From positions 7,946,045 through 8,010,044 of the forward strand of contig OZ005694.1 of assembly GCA_963930775.1 (NCBI GenBank): a stretch of DNA of 64,000 bases, given 5' to 3'. Shown here piece after piece: positions 50,001 to 64,000 of the stretch. The translations under genes and the position numbers were made by a program. The notes beneath the pieces were generated by a model that was not told the origin of the DNA, ran no database searches, and saw nothing but the letters and a program-made list of their open reading frames with translations. This stretch comes from Cliona cf. orientalis. Taxonomy: Eukaryota; Porifera; Demospongiae; Clionaida; Clionaidae. The stretch's first letter is position 1. Every line of letters starts with the position of its first letter.

Positions 50001-53000
50001 TACAGACAGACAGCTATTCAAAACACTCGTAGCTAGCTAGCTAGGCTACTCACAGTCTACAGCTAACCTCGCTCAGTCAGCGATTTCGAGTGAGAGCTGT
50101 GCAGTAATGGATCTTTATACTAGTTATACTCTTACATTATTATACTATTAAGGTTTATTACTTAATTATACATATTATATGTATAATATACTGTATAATA
50201 AAGTTAGATTCGTATATGACCAGCATAATTTGTCTATTTGAGTAGTGTGCTTCTCTTATTACTATAATATATATTATACAGTATACTGTATAACTGTAGT
50301 CTATATTATGTCTTGTGATTCCCTTGGTGTATAAAGTGCATAATTTGCATAACTATACGTCTTTAGATTACATTTATACATTATGTATAATTATACAGTA
50401 TATTTGTATGACGTCTAATTTGCATAAAGTCATATCTCACTCTCTTGGAGGTGTATAAAGTGCATAATTTGCATAACTATACGTCTTTATATTACATTTA
50501 TACATTATATATAATTATATAGTATATTTGTATAATGTCTAATTTGCATAAAGTCATATCTCACCCTATTGGAGGTGCATAAAATGCATAATTTGCATAA
50601 TTATACATCTTTAGATTACATCAAGAGTACATAATAGGAAGAGAGGGAGAGTATCTTACTCCATATACTACTGTGCAAACGCACTGCGGATAATTAAATT
50701 TGAGTGGTTGACTCAAACAAACTGTGAAACCCACCAGTACAGTACTGTAGCTGGGTAGTACCCAGGTGGCTGTCCTAGACCAATTATTGGCCAACACTCC
50801 ACTTAACTACAAGGTGGCATGTGTAATATACTACAGTTTACAAGGATATACCGATTTAATTATCCGCAGTGCGTTTGCACAGCAGTATACAGAGTAAGAT
50901 ACTCTCCCTCTCTTCCTATTATGTACTCTTGATTACATGTATACATTATGTATAATTATACAGTATACTTGTATAATGTCCGATTTGCATAAAGTTGGAG
51001 ATGTTGTTATAATTACATTGGACATGGACGTCTAAACCTAATTGCGTCCGACACGCGACACGGACGTCTAAACTTAATTACGTCTGACACTCGACACGGA
51101 CAATTAAACTTTATCTGACAGGCGACTCGGACATTGAAATTAATAGTATACTAATTATACATTATACAGTTAGACTGTATAGGGTATACTATTGCATATT
51201 TGTTGTATAACGTCTATATAATTATGCACTTTATGCAAATTATACTTGCCTTCAACACTGATACAATTATATATTATATTTAGGCATAGTATTGGATCAG
51301 ACAATTATACGCATACTTGAGGTATACTTATGTATATTTGTATAATCCATTGGTTAGACAGTTATACGCATATTTGTGATATATTTTAGTATACTTTGTA
51401 TATTGATCCAATCCTGCACCCTTATGTTTCGAGTTGGATGGTTCTTTGTCTTGTCACTATCAAAGTTGAATTTGTTTCTATGGAGCGGCCTGTTTCCATG
51501 GAGAAGAGCCATTGACCAATCAGCGGTGAGGTAAAACACTGCGGGGGCCACTGTTTACCTCCTCGGGATATAAATTAGTTATATCACGTGCACTCGGGAT
51601 CTATGGCGACATATTGCACTCAGCCCTCGGGCGCAAAGCGCCCTCGGGCTTCGGTGCAATATATCGCATAGATCCCTCGCGCCCGTGATATAACTATTAC
51701 AAAAAACCATGAATAGTGGCCGGGGCTAAAGATCAGTGACCTCCCAGTTGAGGCTGCTAGCTAGTACACCATTACTATATCATGTACACGTACATGTACA
51801 TATGTACATACCTGGTACCACCAGCAATAGGAGGATGTACCATTAATGCTCTCCGATATCGTCATGACAACCTTCCACACCCACGGCTTGTGGGTGATCG
51901 TGAAGTGACTACATAATAATTAACATAGAAATTATTAAAATTAATTACTTGTACCAGTTATACTTCGACTACTAACGTATAGTGGGGAAAAAAACAGCTG
52001 CAGTCGTGGGGTCCAATTTTCGTGACTGGCTATACCTGTCTTCAAAATTTTTGTGGTTTAATTTTTGCAGATGCACAGGATCATGCCCATCACTGTCTTA
52101 TTTAATGGGTCTAATGTTTATTGATAGCAGCTTATCCAGAAAGCGTGAAAATCGGACCCGTAGAAAATTTCCTGCTATAATATTATGGTATTTTAAATAA
52201 TATTATTGTTTGACCTTGTATTTTATTACCTTGCGTCGTGGTAGCATGTCAGCCCAACCAGTGCTGATAGAAAGCCCCAAACACAAGTGAAGAAAGTACA
52301 CACCACAAAAGAATAACTCAGAGACAACTGTAAGGATCGATAATAATAATTATAATGTTATACATGCACATACTGATCGACCAGCAATGATGATAGCTAA
52401 GTGCGTTACTTACAGCAAGGTACCAACAGATGAAAACAGAAACGAAGAGAGTGGCATGTCTAAAGAAGGTCCAGTAGTCAATCTTAGGATCCTGCGATAA
52501 TAATATAATGTTATTAATATTGCATCTAATTATTATAATGAGTGCAGGTACCAACTAGAGCTCTGTAGAGCACATACCCCGCATGCACATGCCCATAAGT
52601 TAAATTGGAGAGTTTTTTTAATTTGGCGACCTATACCGAATCCACCAAACCGCCAAATTAAAAACCTCGCTAAAATTTCCCACTATAATAATTATATATG
52701 AACACATACACACATGTAGATTCTGAAATGTCTGGATAGATAGGGCTAATGTTGTCACTAGGTGAAGCACAATAAAAGAAGCGGATGACTACAGATGACA
52801 TGCATATGGGTAACATTAGCTTAATTACTTGCAGCTGGTCGGCCATGTAATATATACGTACATGTATGTAGCTAGCAATCAGTGAAGCCACGAAGTATGC
52901 AAATGAATGGGAAGTTGAAACACACACTCTCTTAGTATGTATATAGTTTGACTCCCTATTGATATAAGATAATTATAATTGTGGTGCTTCTTGGCCACTT

Positions 53001-56000
53001 TTAATCTCAGTGGTACTCTTTGAATGATTACCAGCAGTGACTGGTGGTGGTCGGTGGTGCATTAGCGCACCTGTGAGATCTAGATGGGATATTAAATGCT
53101 ATATTACGTATGTATTGTATGTGTAGCTGATTGTCTACTACATAAACATACCGGTGACCACAAATGCACAACGTATGCATGGCTAGTGTAGCAGTTAATT
53201 ACGGGCATCGTAGCATTGCATAAAATTATACATATATGATACACATATATAGTGTATTGATTTAGTTGTCTGGTCTAGTAGTTAGTGCTATGGTCCAAAG
53301 GATTTCCAAAGTACGTAGGTAATAATGATGTTCATAGGATTTTAATTAAGTTATGGCCTTAAACTCCACCCCTACCCTTGCCATATTATAGACCATAGAT
53401 AGTATGATCAGTTAATAGGCATGACTCGCTAGCCTTATAATTGCGCTATATATAGCACACGTCATGCCACAACCAATCTGAAGCTCGAAAGCTGTACTGT
53501 GCTGTAGAGTTCATCTCCTGTGACTAAAGCATCGAACTCAAAGTCGAGAGTCGGTCTTAGACATCCATCTCTGCGATTGAGACGCCGGCATCGATGTGTA
53601 TATTGACGACCTTTTTTAAAATTACCACATGCACCATTAGAACTATGCAGCTACTGGGGATGTGGTCAAGTTTTTCATATGAAATTATTATTATGTTATA
53701 CTCATCAGTGTTTCCTCTAGGACTGAATTCAAACAGGGTGGTTGAGTGTTAACACTACTATCATTGAATACCGTAGGACGGGTTTTAATTGCGTAGTTTA
53801 ATAATTGTGTTCTAGTCAAGTCAGGCCAAATTATGAATCCAATAATTGCGATGGACGACCCCGCACCGTACTGTAGTATACGTGAACGTTTATGTTTACG
53901 AATCTATTAATTGCGAAACGTATATAGAAAAACTCGCAATTCGCATTTAATAGATACCTGCAATTAAAACCCGACTTACAGTATTATAATTATGGATAGA
54001 TATATTATTGGCCATGAAGAGGGAATGATTTACTTTTGCAGGCAGGTTTTTGCAATGAGCACTTGGATAGTCACTGCGTATGCACAATCTACTATGTGTA
54101 CATGTGCTGTGTACACTACTCTGAGATGATTGTGGGAAGCCAAAGATACCCACAACACTCGGGAGCTACTAATTAATGTACTGCAAACCACTATTGCAGC
54201 TGTCAGCATTTTTTGCAAACCAGCCACTCACAGACCGCAGGGCGGGGCGCCCCTTTTCCAAGTATAACTAGTAGCGGAAACACTGCTCATGTACATGTAC
54301 ATACGTACGTACCAAGTTATGCTCCACCATATATCTCTCCACTCTTTGCTTGACCGTCCGATAAAACTCTCTGAAATAAAATGTATAGTACAATTAATTT
54401 ACAAAATTAATGTTGGCCAGGTACACAAGCAAAACATTAATAATAATTATTACCTCGTGAAAATTCAAAATAATTGCAATTTCCAGCAGATACACATTAT
54501 AGAATTTCATTATTAGCCACACAGTTCATGAAATTAATAGTTTTCACAGTGTGTGCTTTCATGCACGAATAATAGTCACTATACCGTATAGTATACCGTA
54601 GGACGGGTTTTAATTGCGTAGTTTAATAATTGCGTTCTAGTCAAGTCTGGCCAAATTGCGAATCCAATAATTGCGATGGACGACCCCGTACCGTACTGTA
54701 GTATACGTGCATGTTTATGTTTGCGAATCTATTAATTGCGAAACGTAGAAAAACTCGCAATTCGCAATTATTAATAGATACTCGCAATTAAAACCCGACC
54801 TACGGTAATGGGAAATCTTCAAAATTTAATGGTTAAAATTATGCTTTCGCTGATAGTGATTTTTACCATTTTGTAGGTTTACGTTTCGCTGATGTGTGCA
54901 ATTAAGAATGTCGAGGTTAATTCTTGGTTGCGTAATACGTCTAATCCACATAGCAAGTACACTCTTTCTTGTTACACCAACATGCACTGGCAGAATGGAA
55001 TGATTCTTCGAGAATTGGTGTAGCAAGAACAATTAAGCGATTCTGTCAGTGTTGGTGTAACAAGAACGAGCGTACTTGCTACTGTATGCGGATTAGGACA
55101 TGTGCAATTACCATAATAATATTATTATTATTACATGTATGCCCCACTATACATTGTACGGTCATGCTCATTTCACAATTATCGGTCTATTGTCCGTGAA
55201 AACAATGCAAATTGGACCCCTCGAAAATGTCCCACCATACTATGAGGTATGTTTGTCAACTGTAAGCATAATCGCTCAAATTCCGTAGTATTTTCTCAAG
55301 TTCTAGCGGGGAATGACCCCTTCAATGGCAACAAAGAACCACTGCCATTTGAGGAATGCTTATAGTTGCATTTCTCCAGCCCACAGATCTACATGTAAGT
55401 CAACCCAAAAATCAGGAAATGGAAGCAGAGATGCACTGTCATAGAATATACCATACGGCAGGTATACGTATAGATAACGTGTTTGGCAAAATGGCTCTCT
55501 GTTTAATTGATATTGGTGAAGTTTGCTTGGTGATCTGAATGCTTATTGCCATAGGTGCACGTGTATTAAGTTCAACTGGCAAAAGTTTTTAATTTGGTAA
55601 TCTGTATAATATACCGAATTCACCAAATCTCCAAATTTAATTAAAAACCTCGCCAAAGTTTTCCTGCTATACGGAATACTCTTGCACTTACGTATAATAA
55701 TACATATGTCCATGTACTATTGTCATAGAGTCGGTAGACTCTATAAGTAGGGATGGCCCGGATATGCCATATATATAATACATTACAAATGCCCAAATAT
55801 CTCAAAATAGGTAATTTTGTGAAATTTCTAAGTGTGAAAATCAGAATCTTCAGCAAATTGTGCATCTAGCAAGACCAGATCATTCATCAAAACAATTGTA
55901 CATGCCAGAACCAGATGTTTGAAAAATAGCCCATTTGTCATTCTTTCTTTCTTTCTTTCTTTCTTTCTTTTTCATTACTCAAGACTGTCTGGACCGCTCG

Positions 56001-57304
56001 CCTTAGTTCTCGTATAAATCCACTCCATTTTGTAGCGCGCAGTGCAGTGTCACGCTAATTTTCCGTTATCTTGACGGCTACGTAGTCGTGGGTGTGTACC
56101 GCGCGTTAACGATTGGGTGTGTCCAAGACGCGCCATTTTGTGATATAATGCGCATGCTCACAATGTGTTGCCATGGTGAAGTCATGTGAATGTAGTCAGC
56201 GGCGCGCGCCACGGCATCCTTTGGGGGGTGGGGTCTGGAGACGAGACTGTACTACCAGCGCGAGTGATAGCGAGCGCTAGCGCTAGCTAGCAACTAAGCT
56301 ATCTTCGGGCGTGGCCCCTCAGTAGTCAGCCAGCTCAATACCTCAGTGATAAAGATAGTGGTAGCTACTAGCAATACTTTGAATAAATTCTCTCTCTACC
56401 AAAGTTGGAGTCTCATGGCAGCTTCTTTGTTAGGCCACTATGGATTGGCCATAGATTGGCCAGGCACAGGAACGTGAGGGGCGTGGCTACGAATTTTGCA
56501 CGCACGCGCGAATTTCGGCACCTCCCATCTTCTATTGATGGATCATTGAGAGTTGAATAAACAAACCATGACATTGTAAGATGGCATTGATAAATTACGC
56601 TGACAGCAATAAAAAAAGAACAGAAACAAGTATAAAAACAATTGAATAAAATTGAAGGATGAAGTAGGGATGGCAGGGTCAAAAAGTACACAAACAAGAT
56701 TCAATGTAGGGATAATCACATCCACTATACATCCCTACGCTTGCTTTTTGACTAGCTATATTATAGCTATGTGTGCATGGGGTGCAAAAATAATGTGACT
56801 GAATCAAAGCTGATCGACTATCCTGAGCCTCCCACATGCACATCAAGAACACTCACTGAAGGATAGCACAGACAAGTCGACAACAATAAGAGTATTATAA
56901 TCGAGAAAAGCAAGCGTAGAGATGTATAGTGGATGTGATTATCCCTACATTGAATCTTGTTTGTTGACCCTGCCATCCCTACTTCATCCTTCAATTTTAT
57001 TCAATTGTTTTTATACTTGTACTATATATAGCATAAAACACACAGCATGCATGCCTGCATGTTAAGTTTTTAGAAAGATTGGATAAGGATCATTACAGTA
57101 ACTATGATCTCTAGATCTGTTTACGATTAAGATGGCTGGCTTCAGTCCAATCAAGTACAGTAGTTATCCAGCGATTAACAATGCTTACCCTTCTCTGGGG
57201 AAGACCGGTAGTTCATTGTCCACCAGCTCACCAACATAGTATTTATCCAACACCCTGGAAATAGTCAGAGTTGAGAGAGAGAGATCGAGGCGGAGAGAGG
57301 GAGT

Positions 57305-57365
<61 letters not shown>

Positions 57366-58974
57366 GGCCACATGAGTGAAAGGTAATTACATGAAGCAGT
57401 GGATATTATAATTATTATATCGTTACTTTTTGACAGTGTCGTATTTGTGGTAGGACTCAAAGACCTGAGTAATGTCTCTCCCTGCCCCCATCATTATCTG
57501 GTCCACACCACCAGGATGCTTAGATACAAAGGAGCTCACATCATACACCTGTACAGAGGGAGAGGGAGAGCGAGAGGGAGAGAGAAAGAGAGAGAGAGGG
57601 AGAGAGAGAGAGAGAGGGAGAGAAAGAGAGAGAGGGAGAGCGAGAGGGAGAGAGAAAGAGAGAGAGAGAGGAGAGAGAGAGAGAGAAGGAGGGAGAAAGA
57701 GAGAGAGGGGGAGAGAGAGAGGGAGAGAGAGATGGGGGGGGGGGGGGGGGGGAGGGGAGAGAAAGGATTGAATTATTGACCATGGCTGCATGCTTGAAGT
57801 CTGCATACTAAAACTGTATAATATTGAAAGAGGAAGCTGTAAAGGCAAATATTCATGTTTCCGATTTGTAACTTATGTATTTAGCAGCCACAGAAGTTTC
57901 ACTGCAGTTGTGACAAGCATTAAACATACACTCATGTATATATATTAGCCTTGTAAATTTGTCTGCATGTGGGGGTAGCTTTACTCACATGCAGGTGTAC
58001 GAGTTCATGGAACAGTTTTGATACCCAAAGTGAAGGAGGGCATGCATGTTTGTATTAGTTCTTCAATGATAAAAACAGGAAAAGGGAAATTACATGAACA
58101 CGCATGTGTTGTGCTTTTTGCCTGCATAGCATATGGCCTTACTCTAATCGAAATAAACAGGTTAGGAAAGCAACTGTTCTGAAGCTCGCATTGAATTCAA
58201 TCCCAAAATCCAAATATATAGCCAACGTGAAATTGAAGATACTGTCGTGGTATACTAACTATATATTATTAGACTCTGGTTGTAACAAATCCTGTCATCT
58301 CATTGGTTGGAACCAAGTACATGTATCTAAGTCATTTAGAAAACCTACAACTTAGAATACCTACACTCAGAAATCCAGTTTTTATACCTAGGACAACAAC
58401 TTGCAGCAGCCTAATGCTCGAGTCTAAACAAGTTAGACAATTCAGCCAATGGGATCTACAGTCTTTAGAATACTTCAGACACTTATAAAACCCTCAGGCT
58501 TCGCCTTTGGGATTTTATAGTAGCGTCTTCAGTATTCTCTCTCTCATGCATATGTATATCAATGCTCACTCATGCCACATACTCACATACATGACATTGT
58601 AGTACATGTATTTACTCGTAACACACACACACACACACAGTGCACACCTTTCCACGGTAGGCCACATGGGCATTATGTCGCTGATGCAACTGACTCAACT
58701 CCTTCCAAGTGAACTTTCGAACAGTATCGCCATTGGTAGTGGTCACATGACCATCACATGATCCCTCTGAGGCTGGTTGCCTAGATAGCGCTAGCGGCGA
58801 TGATGAACCTGTAGTTGTATGATCGGTGTTCCATTCGGTAGACGTCCTGTTCCTGACGGCTCGTTGAGTGGGGTGGGGCCTGGTGGTAGCAGAGGAGGAG
58901 GGAGAGGAGCTTGGGAGATGGGAAGTCGAAGACATGTTTGATGGGTTGTCCGAGTCCTGTCCAGGCATTCTCAT
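45505..58974 (-). CDS. Cytochrome-b5-fused front-end fatty acid desaturase D, 531 aa
   Basis: Fifteen exons in coding order: 58974-58648, 57548-57427, 57254-57189, 54370-54313, 52491-52414, 52327-52230, 51908-51812, 49531-49463, 48835-48743, 47745-47691, 47201-47083, 46854-46774, 46689-46643, 46371-46265, 45683-45505. They total 532 codons with stop. The second in-frame ATG (58968, MPGQD) aligns with the starts of B and C and may be the true one. A Ser/Thr-rich N-terminal extension of about 75 residues precedes the b5 domain. Heme ligands: HPGG (His120) and YH (His143). His boxes: HDASH (247-251), HVFGHH (283-288), QTAHH (465-469). The C-terminus carries five consecutive His (521-525). Exon 2 is 3 nt longer than in the others (one extra Lys). 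The gene spans 13.5 kb because of element-filled introns. Regiospecificity is unknown. Confidence 0.93.
46475..46570. repeat. Dispersed ~90-bp repeat, copy 2
   Basis: Matches 26270-26361 in the same orientation, including GGATGCTCTACTGGAGA-type and ATTAGATGTTGTTACCATAG sequence. Lies in gene D intron 13. Confidence 0.7.
46890..47050. repeat. (GA)n microsatellite in gene D intron 11
   Basis: Long GA run on + (CT on the coding strand) spanning most of the short intron between 47083 and 46854. Confidence 0.95.
47271..47476. mobile_element. TACYGTA-ended MITE, family V
   Basis: Starts TACTGTATGGCCGGAAATTT and ends AAATTTCTGGCCATACAGTA, an inverted pair. A more degenerate relative may lie at about 51976-52192. 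Gene D intron 10. Confidence 0.82.
47847..48054. mobile_element. TACCGTA-type MITE, family Z, copy 2
   Basis: Starts TACTGTAGGACGGGTTTTAA and ends AAAACCCGACCTACGGTA. Internal TTGCGAATC and GGCCAAATTGCGAATCC match the other three copies. Gene D intron 9. Confidence 0.88.
48891..49230. mobile_element. Unit bracketed by a 52-bp perfect direct repeat, with a tRNA-like core
   Basis: The 52-bp sequence beginning GGGGTGATGAGAGTGTGTGT is found at 48891-48942 and 49179-49230 without a mismatch. Between them lie 236 bp including the tRNA-like sequence at 49069-49140 and short inverted AAAGCTGGAA/TTCCAGCT arms. The arrangement suggests a small non-autonomous retroelement, or a local duplication. Gene D intron 8. 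Confidence 0.65.
49069..49140 (+). tRNA. tRNA-Ala-like sequence, probably tRNA-derived rather than functional
   Basis: A full cloverleaf can be drawn. The 7-bp acceptor has four G-T pairs; the D arm is GCTC/GAGC, the anticodon stem CTGGT/GCCAG, and the T arm CTGGG/CCCGG with a TTCGATT loop. The A box (TAGCTCAGTGG) and B box (GGTTCGATTCC) match Pol III consensus, and T6 follows at 49145-49150. Similarity is greatest to eukaryotic tRNA-Ala outside the anticodon arm. The anticodon loop GGCTCAA lacks the near-universal T33, which argues against a working tRNA. The formal anticodon would be CTC. Confidence 0.5.
49261..49443. mobile_element. Small inverted-repeat element
   Basis: TGGAACC...GGATACCC at the left is mirrored by GGGTATCC...GGTTCCA at the right. 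The interior carries two direct copies of CCTTTAATCAGGACAC. Gene D intron 8, just beside exon 8. Confidence 0.6.
49613..49670. repeat. 29-bp tandem duplication
   Basis: Two adjacent copies of GTGCGATATTAA...TTAGGGTGTAC differing at a few positions. Confidence 0.8.
50331..51010. repeat. 124-bp tandem repeat, three copies, third split by a MITE
   Basis: Copies start at 50331, 50455 and 50579, giving an exact period of 124. Shared sequence includes GCATAATTTGCATAACTATA and CTAATTTGCATAAAGTCATA. The third copy is interrupted at 50621-50932 and resumes at 50933. A weaker fourth copy may precede 50331. Gene D intron 7. Confidence 0.9.
50621..50932. mobile_element. 312-bp MITE with ~75-bp terminal inverted repeats and TTACA target duplication
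   Basis: Starts TCAAGAGTACATAATAGGAA and ends TTCCTATTATGTACTCTTGA. The inverted arms continue inward to AAACGCACTGCGGATAATTA-type sequence. TTACA is present on both sides. The neighbouring tandem copies show one TTACA at the empty site, which confirms a 5-bp target duplication. Confidence 0.93.
51026..51135. repeat. ~36-bp tandem repeat, about three copies
   Basis: Units of the type GGACGTCTAAACYTAATTRC then GTCYGACACNCGACAC, decaying toward the right. Gene D intron 7. Confidence 0.85.
51577..51695. repeat. Fold-back with ~50-bp imperfect arms
   Basis: AGTTATATCACGTGC...GGATCTATG...ATATTGCAC is mirrored by GTGCAATAT...CATAGATCC...CGTGATATAAC around a GGGCGCAAAGCGCCC centre. Gene D intron 7. 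Confidence 0.85.
51976..52192. mobile_element. Degenerate family V-like element
   Basis: AACGTATAGTGGGGAAA near the left and AAATTTCCTGCTATA near the right are imperfect inverted ends, with GGTCCAATTTTCGTG opposite TGAAAATCGGACC inside. Gene D intron 6. Confidence 0.5.
52600..52690. mobile_element. Short family Y-like fold-back
   Basis: TTTTTAATTTGGCG and CGCCAAATTAAAAA pair across ACCTATACCGAATCCACCAA. A sequence of the same design lies at 55575-55677. Confidence 0.6.
53436..53685. mobile_element. Element T, truncated copy 3
   Basis: Shares with 36329-36896, in the same orientation, CGCTATATATAGCACRCRTC, GAGAGTCGRTCTTAGAC, TTGACGACCTTTT and CAGCTACTGGGGA. More diverged and lacking the left half. 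Confidence 0.75.
53769..53983. mobile_element. TACCGTA-type MITE, family Z, copy 3
   Basis: Starts TACCGTAGGACGGGTTTTAA and ends AAAACCCGACTTACAGTA. The most degenerate of the four copies. Gene D intron 4. Confidence 0.85.
54594..54807. mobile_element. TACCGTA-type MITE, family Z, copy 4
   Basis: Starts TACCGTAGGACGGGTTTTAA and ends AAAACCCGACCTACGGTA with near-perfect inverted termini. Gene D intron 3, close to exon 4. Confidence 0.9.
55575..55677. mobile_element. Short family Y-like fold-back
   Basis: GTTTTTAATTTGG opposite CCAAATTTAATTAAAAAC, followed by TTTTCCTGCTATACGG, which resembles the family Y terminus. Confidence 0.6.
55939..55970. repeat. (TTTC)n microsatellite
   Basis: Seven to eight TTTC units. 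Confidence 0.95.
56626..57020. mobile_element. ~395-bp fold-back with ~115-bp arms
   Basis: Starts ACAAGTATAAAAACAATTGA and ends TCAATTGTTTTTATACTTGT. The arms stay nearly complementary through GATGAAGTAGGGATGGCAGG and TCCACTATACATCCCTACGC. The centre is unrelated sequence. Gene D intron 3. Confidence 0.92.
57301..57362. repeat. (GA)n microsatellite in gene D intron 2
   Basis: GA on + (CT on the coding strand), about 45 nt from the exon 3 acceptor at 57254. Confidence 0.95.
57554..57765. repeat. GA-rich simple repeat with G(20) run in gene D intron 1
   Basis: Interrupted GA/GGGA units start within 10 nt of the exon 2 acceptor at 57548, so they form its polypyrimidine tract on the coding strand. 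A run of about 20 G lies near 57732-57752. Confidence 0.95.
58395..58520. mobile_element. Dispersed element with AGGCTTCGCCTTTGGGATTT core, copy 2
   Basis: Reverse complement of 40468-40590, including CAGCCAATGGGATCTACAG and AAAACCCTCAGGCTTCGCCT. Gene D intron 1. Confidence 0.7.
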
Positions 58975-59906
58975 GTGCGTAGACCACTCTTAATTGAAAA
59001 TTTTGGCTTCAAGTATGCTGCAGTACATGTTTAGTACATATCAAAGGTCGACCACCTACAAATTGGCTTGGTTGCTATGCAGCAACACCCAGCCATGGCT
59101 ATAAGCATACATGTACATGTAATAAGGGGAATATATCGCAATTTGGTGCACCTTGAAGGTGCAAAATCTGACCATACCCCATCAAAATCAACAGTGGTTC
59201 CCATACAGCAGTACAAAAATCTTATTATACCGGGTATGTAACATTATAGCTACTGTTTAATTACCAACCCGTGATGATCATGCACGGCTGCTTAGCTGAG
59301 AGCATTGTTTGCACTACCCACACATTTTTTAATTGCCCTGAGTATATTATCTGGAAGTCATCACAACTTCCATGCATGCATATCAAAACTATTTGTGTAC
59401 CTAGACTGGCAAGGAGATTTATATTTCCCAGAGTCTCTCTGCATTGGCATTGATGGCTGCAAAGGTTATTCACGAGCTGGATTTTCACTAAATATTTCAT
59501 TCAGCTAAGGCGCCATTAATATTTTGTGTAGGAAATAGCAATGTTTACCATGCACGGGCCATGTACTGATCGCGAGTCAAGTACGCATAAAATTTTAATA
59601 ATAGCAATACATGTATGCATCTTCATGCACGCGCACCAATTTTATTTTCACACTTACGAAGATACCGACTTTAGGTGCAGCCTTTTACTCTTGTCCTGTC
59701 CAGTGTCACGCTATATAGCCTCGTATCACACGCTATCCAAAAGTATTACAGTCCAGGTCAAGATCGAGCCCTCGATCGAGTCGTTGTCACTGTGCAAAAT
59801 AGCTAGTAGGTAAGGGGTCGTTGGTGCTGCGCGCCGCGCCGCCACCTTAAATGCGGACATATACAATCACCATGGCAACCAGAATTAATGGCATGCAGGT
59901 AACAAA
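58975..59906. promoter_or_regulatory. Divergent intergenic region between gene D and CFAP299
   Basis: Start codons face away from each other across 932 bp. The CFAP299-proximal part (about 59820-59860) has GCGCGCCGCGCCGCC, a CpG-rich stretch that is the probable promoter. CCATGGCAACC at about 59871-59881 resembles an X-box half-site (GTTGCC type) bound by RFX factors at ciliary genes, but the match is partial. Confidence 0.4.
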
Positions 59907-63983
<4,077 letters not shown>

Positions 63984-64000
63984 GTACGTGCGGAAAATTT

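Overview
The window is AT-rich animal nuclear DNA, most likely from a demosponge. The evidence is spliced genes with short GT-AG introns, a ciliary gene (CFAP299) typical of ciliated eukaryotes, Pmp-like beta-helix cell-surface proteins of a kind abundant in sponges and other early-branching animals, a tachylectin-2-like lectin, and very many (CT)n tracts and small inverted-repeat elements. The species cannot be named from the sequence alone. No bacterial operon, CRISPR array or virus is seen.

Layout. 1-10.3 kb is mostly repeats and simple sequence without a convincing gene. 10345-11066 (-) is a five-bladed tachylectin-2-like propeller gene broken by a 5-base frame disruption. 11321-16843 (-) is a 1840-residue intronless protein with a beta-helix ectodomain, a Cys-rich juxtamembrane region and a multi-pass membrane domain. 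18050-20447 (-) and 20750-23004 (-) are tandem three-exon paralogues: the same kind of ectodomain on a single membrane span, with a tyrosine-motif cytoplasmic tail. Together these form a cluster of related surface proteins built on two different membrane modules.

23.2-59.0 kb holds four paralogous cytochrome-b5-fused front-end fatty acid desaturases. Gene A (23236-28657) is on +. Genes B (29219-37624), C (38560-44891) and D (45505-58974) are head-to-tail on -. I rebuilt all four exon by exon. Each yields an open frame (469, 495, 484 and 531 aa), keeps the heme-binding HPGG motif and all three His boxes, and shares intron positions and phases; A alone lacks the last intron. Gene A starts 231 bp from the 20750-23004 receptor gene, in divergent orientation. 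59907-63983 (+) is CFAP299, running off the right edge and divergent from gene D.

The desaturase introns are crowded with small inverted-repeat elements. Several different families end in the same TACCGTA sequence; one copy has an inferable empty site showing a TA target duplication. Other structures include a MITE inserted in a 124-bp tandem repeat, a 0.6-kb fold-back, an 86-bp near-perfect palindrome, a tRNA-Ala-like unit bracketed by a 52-bp perfect direct repeat, and long (CT)n runs that double as splice-site polypyrimidine tracts.

Functionally, the desaturases would introduce double bases of unsaturation near the carboxyl end of acyl chains in the ER membrane. Demosponges are known for unusual long-chain 5,9-unsaturated fatty acids, so a local expansion of front-end desaturases is a plausible genetic basis. 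That link is inference.
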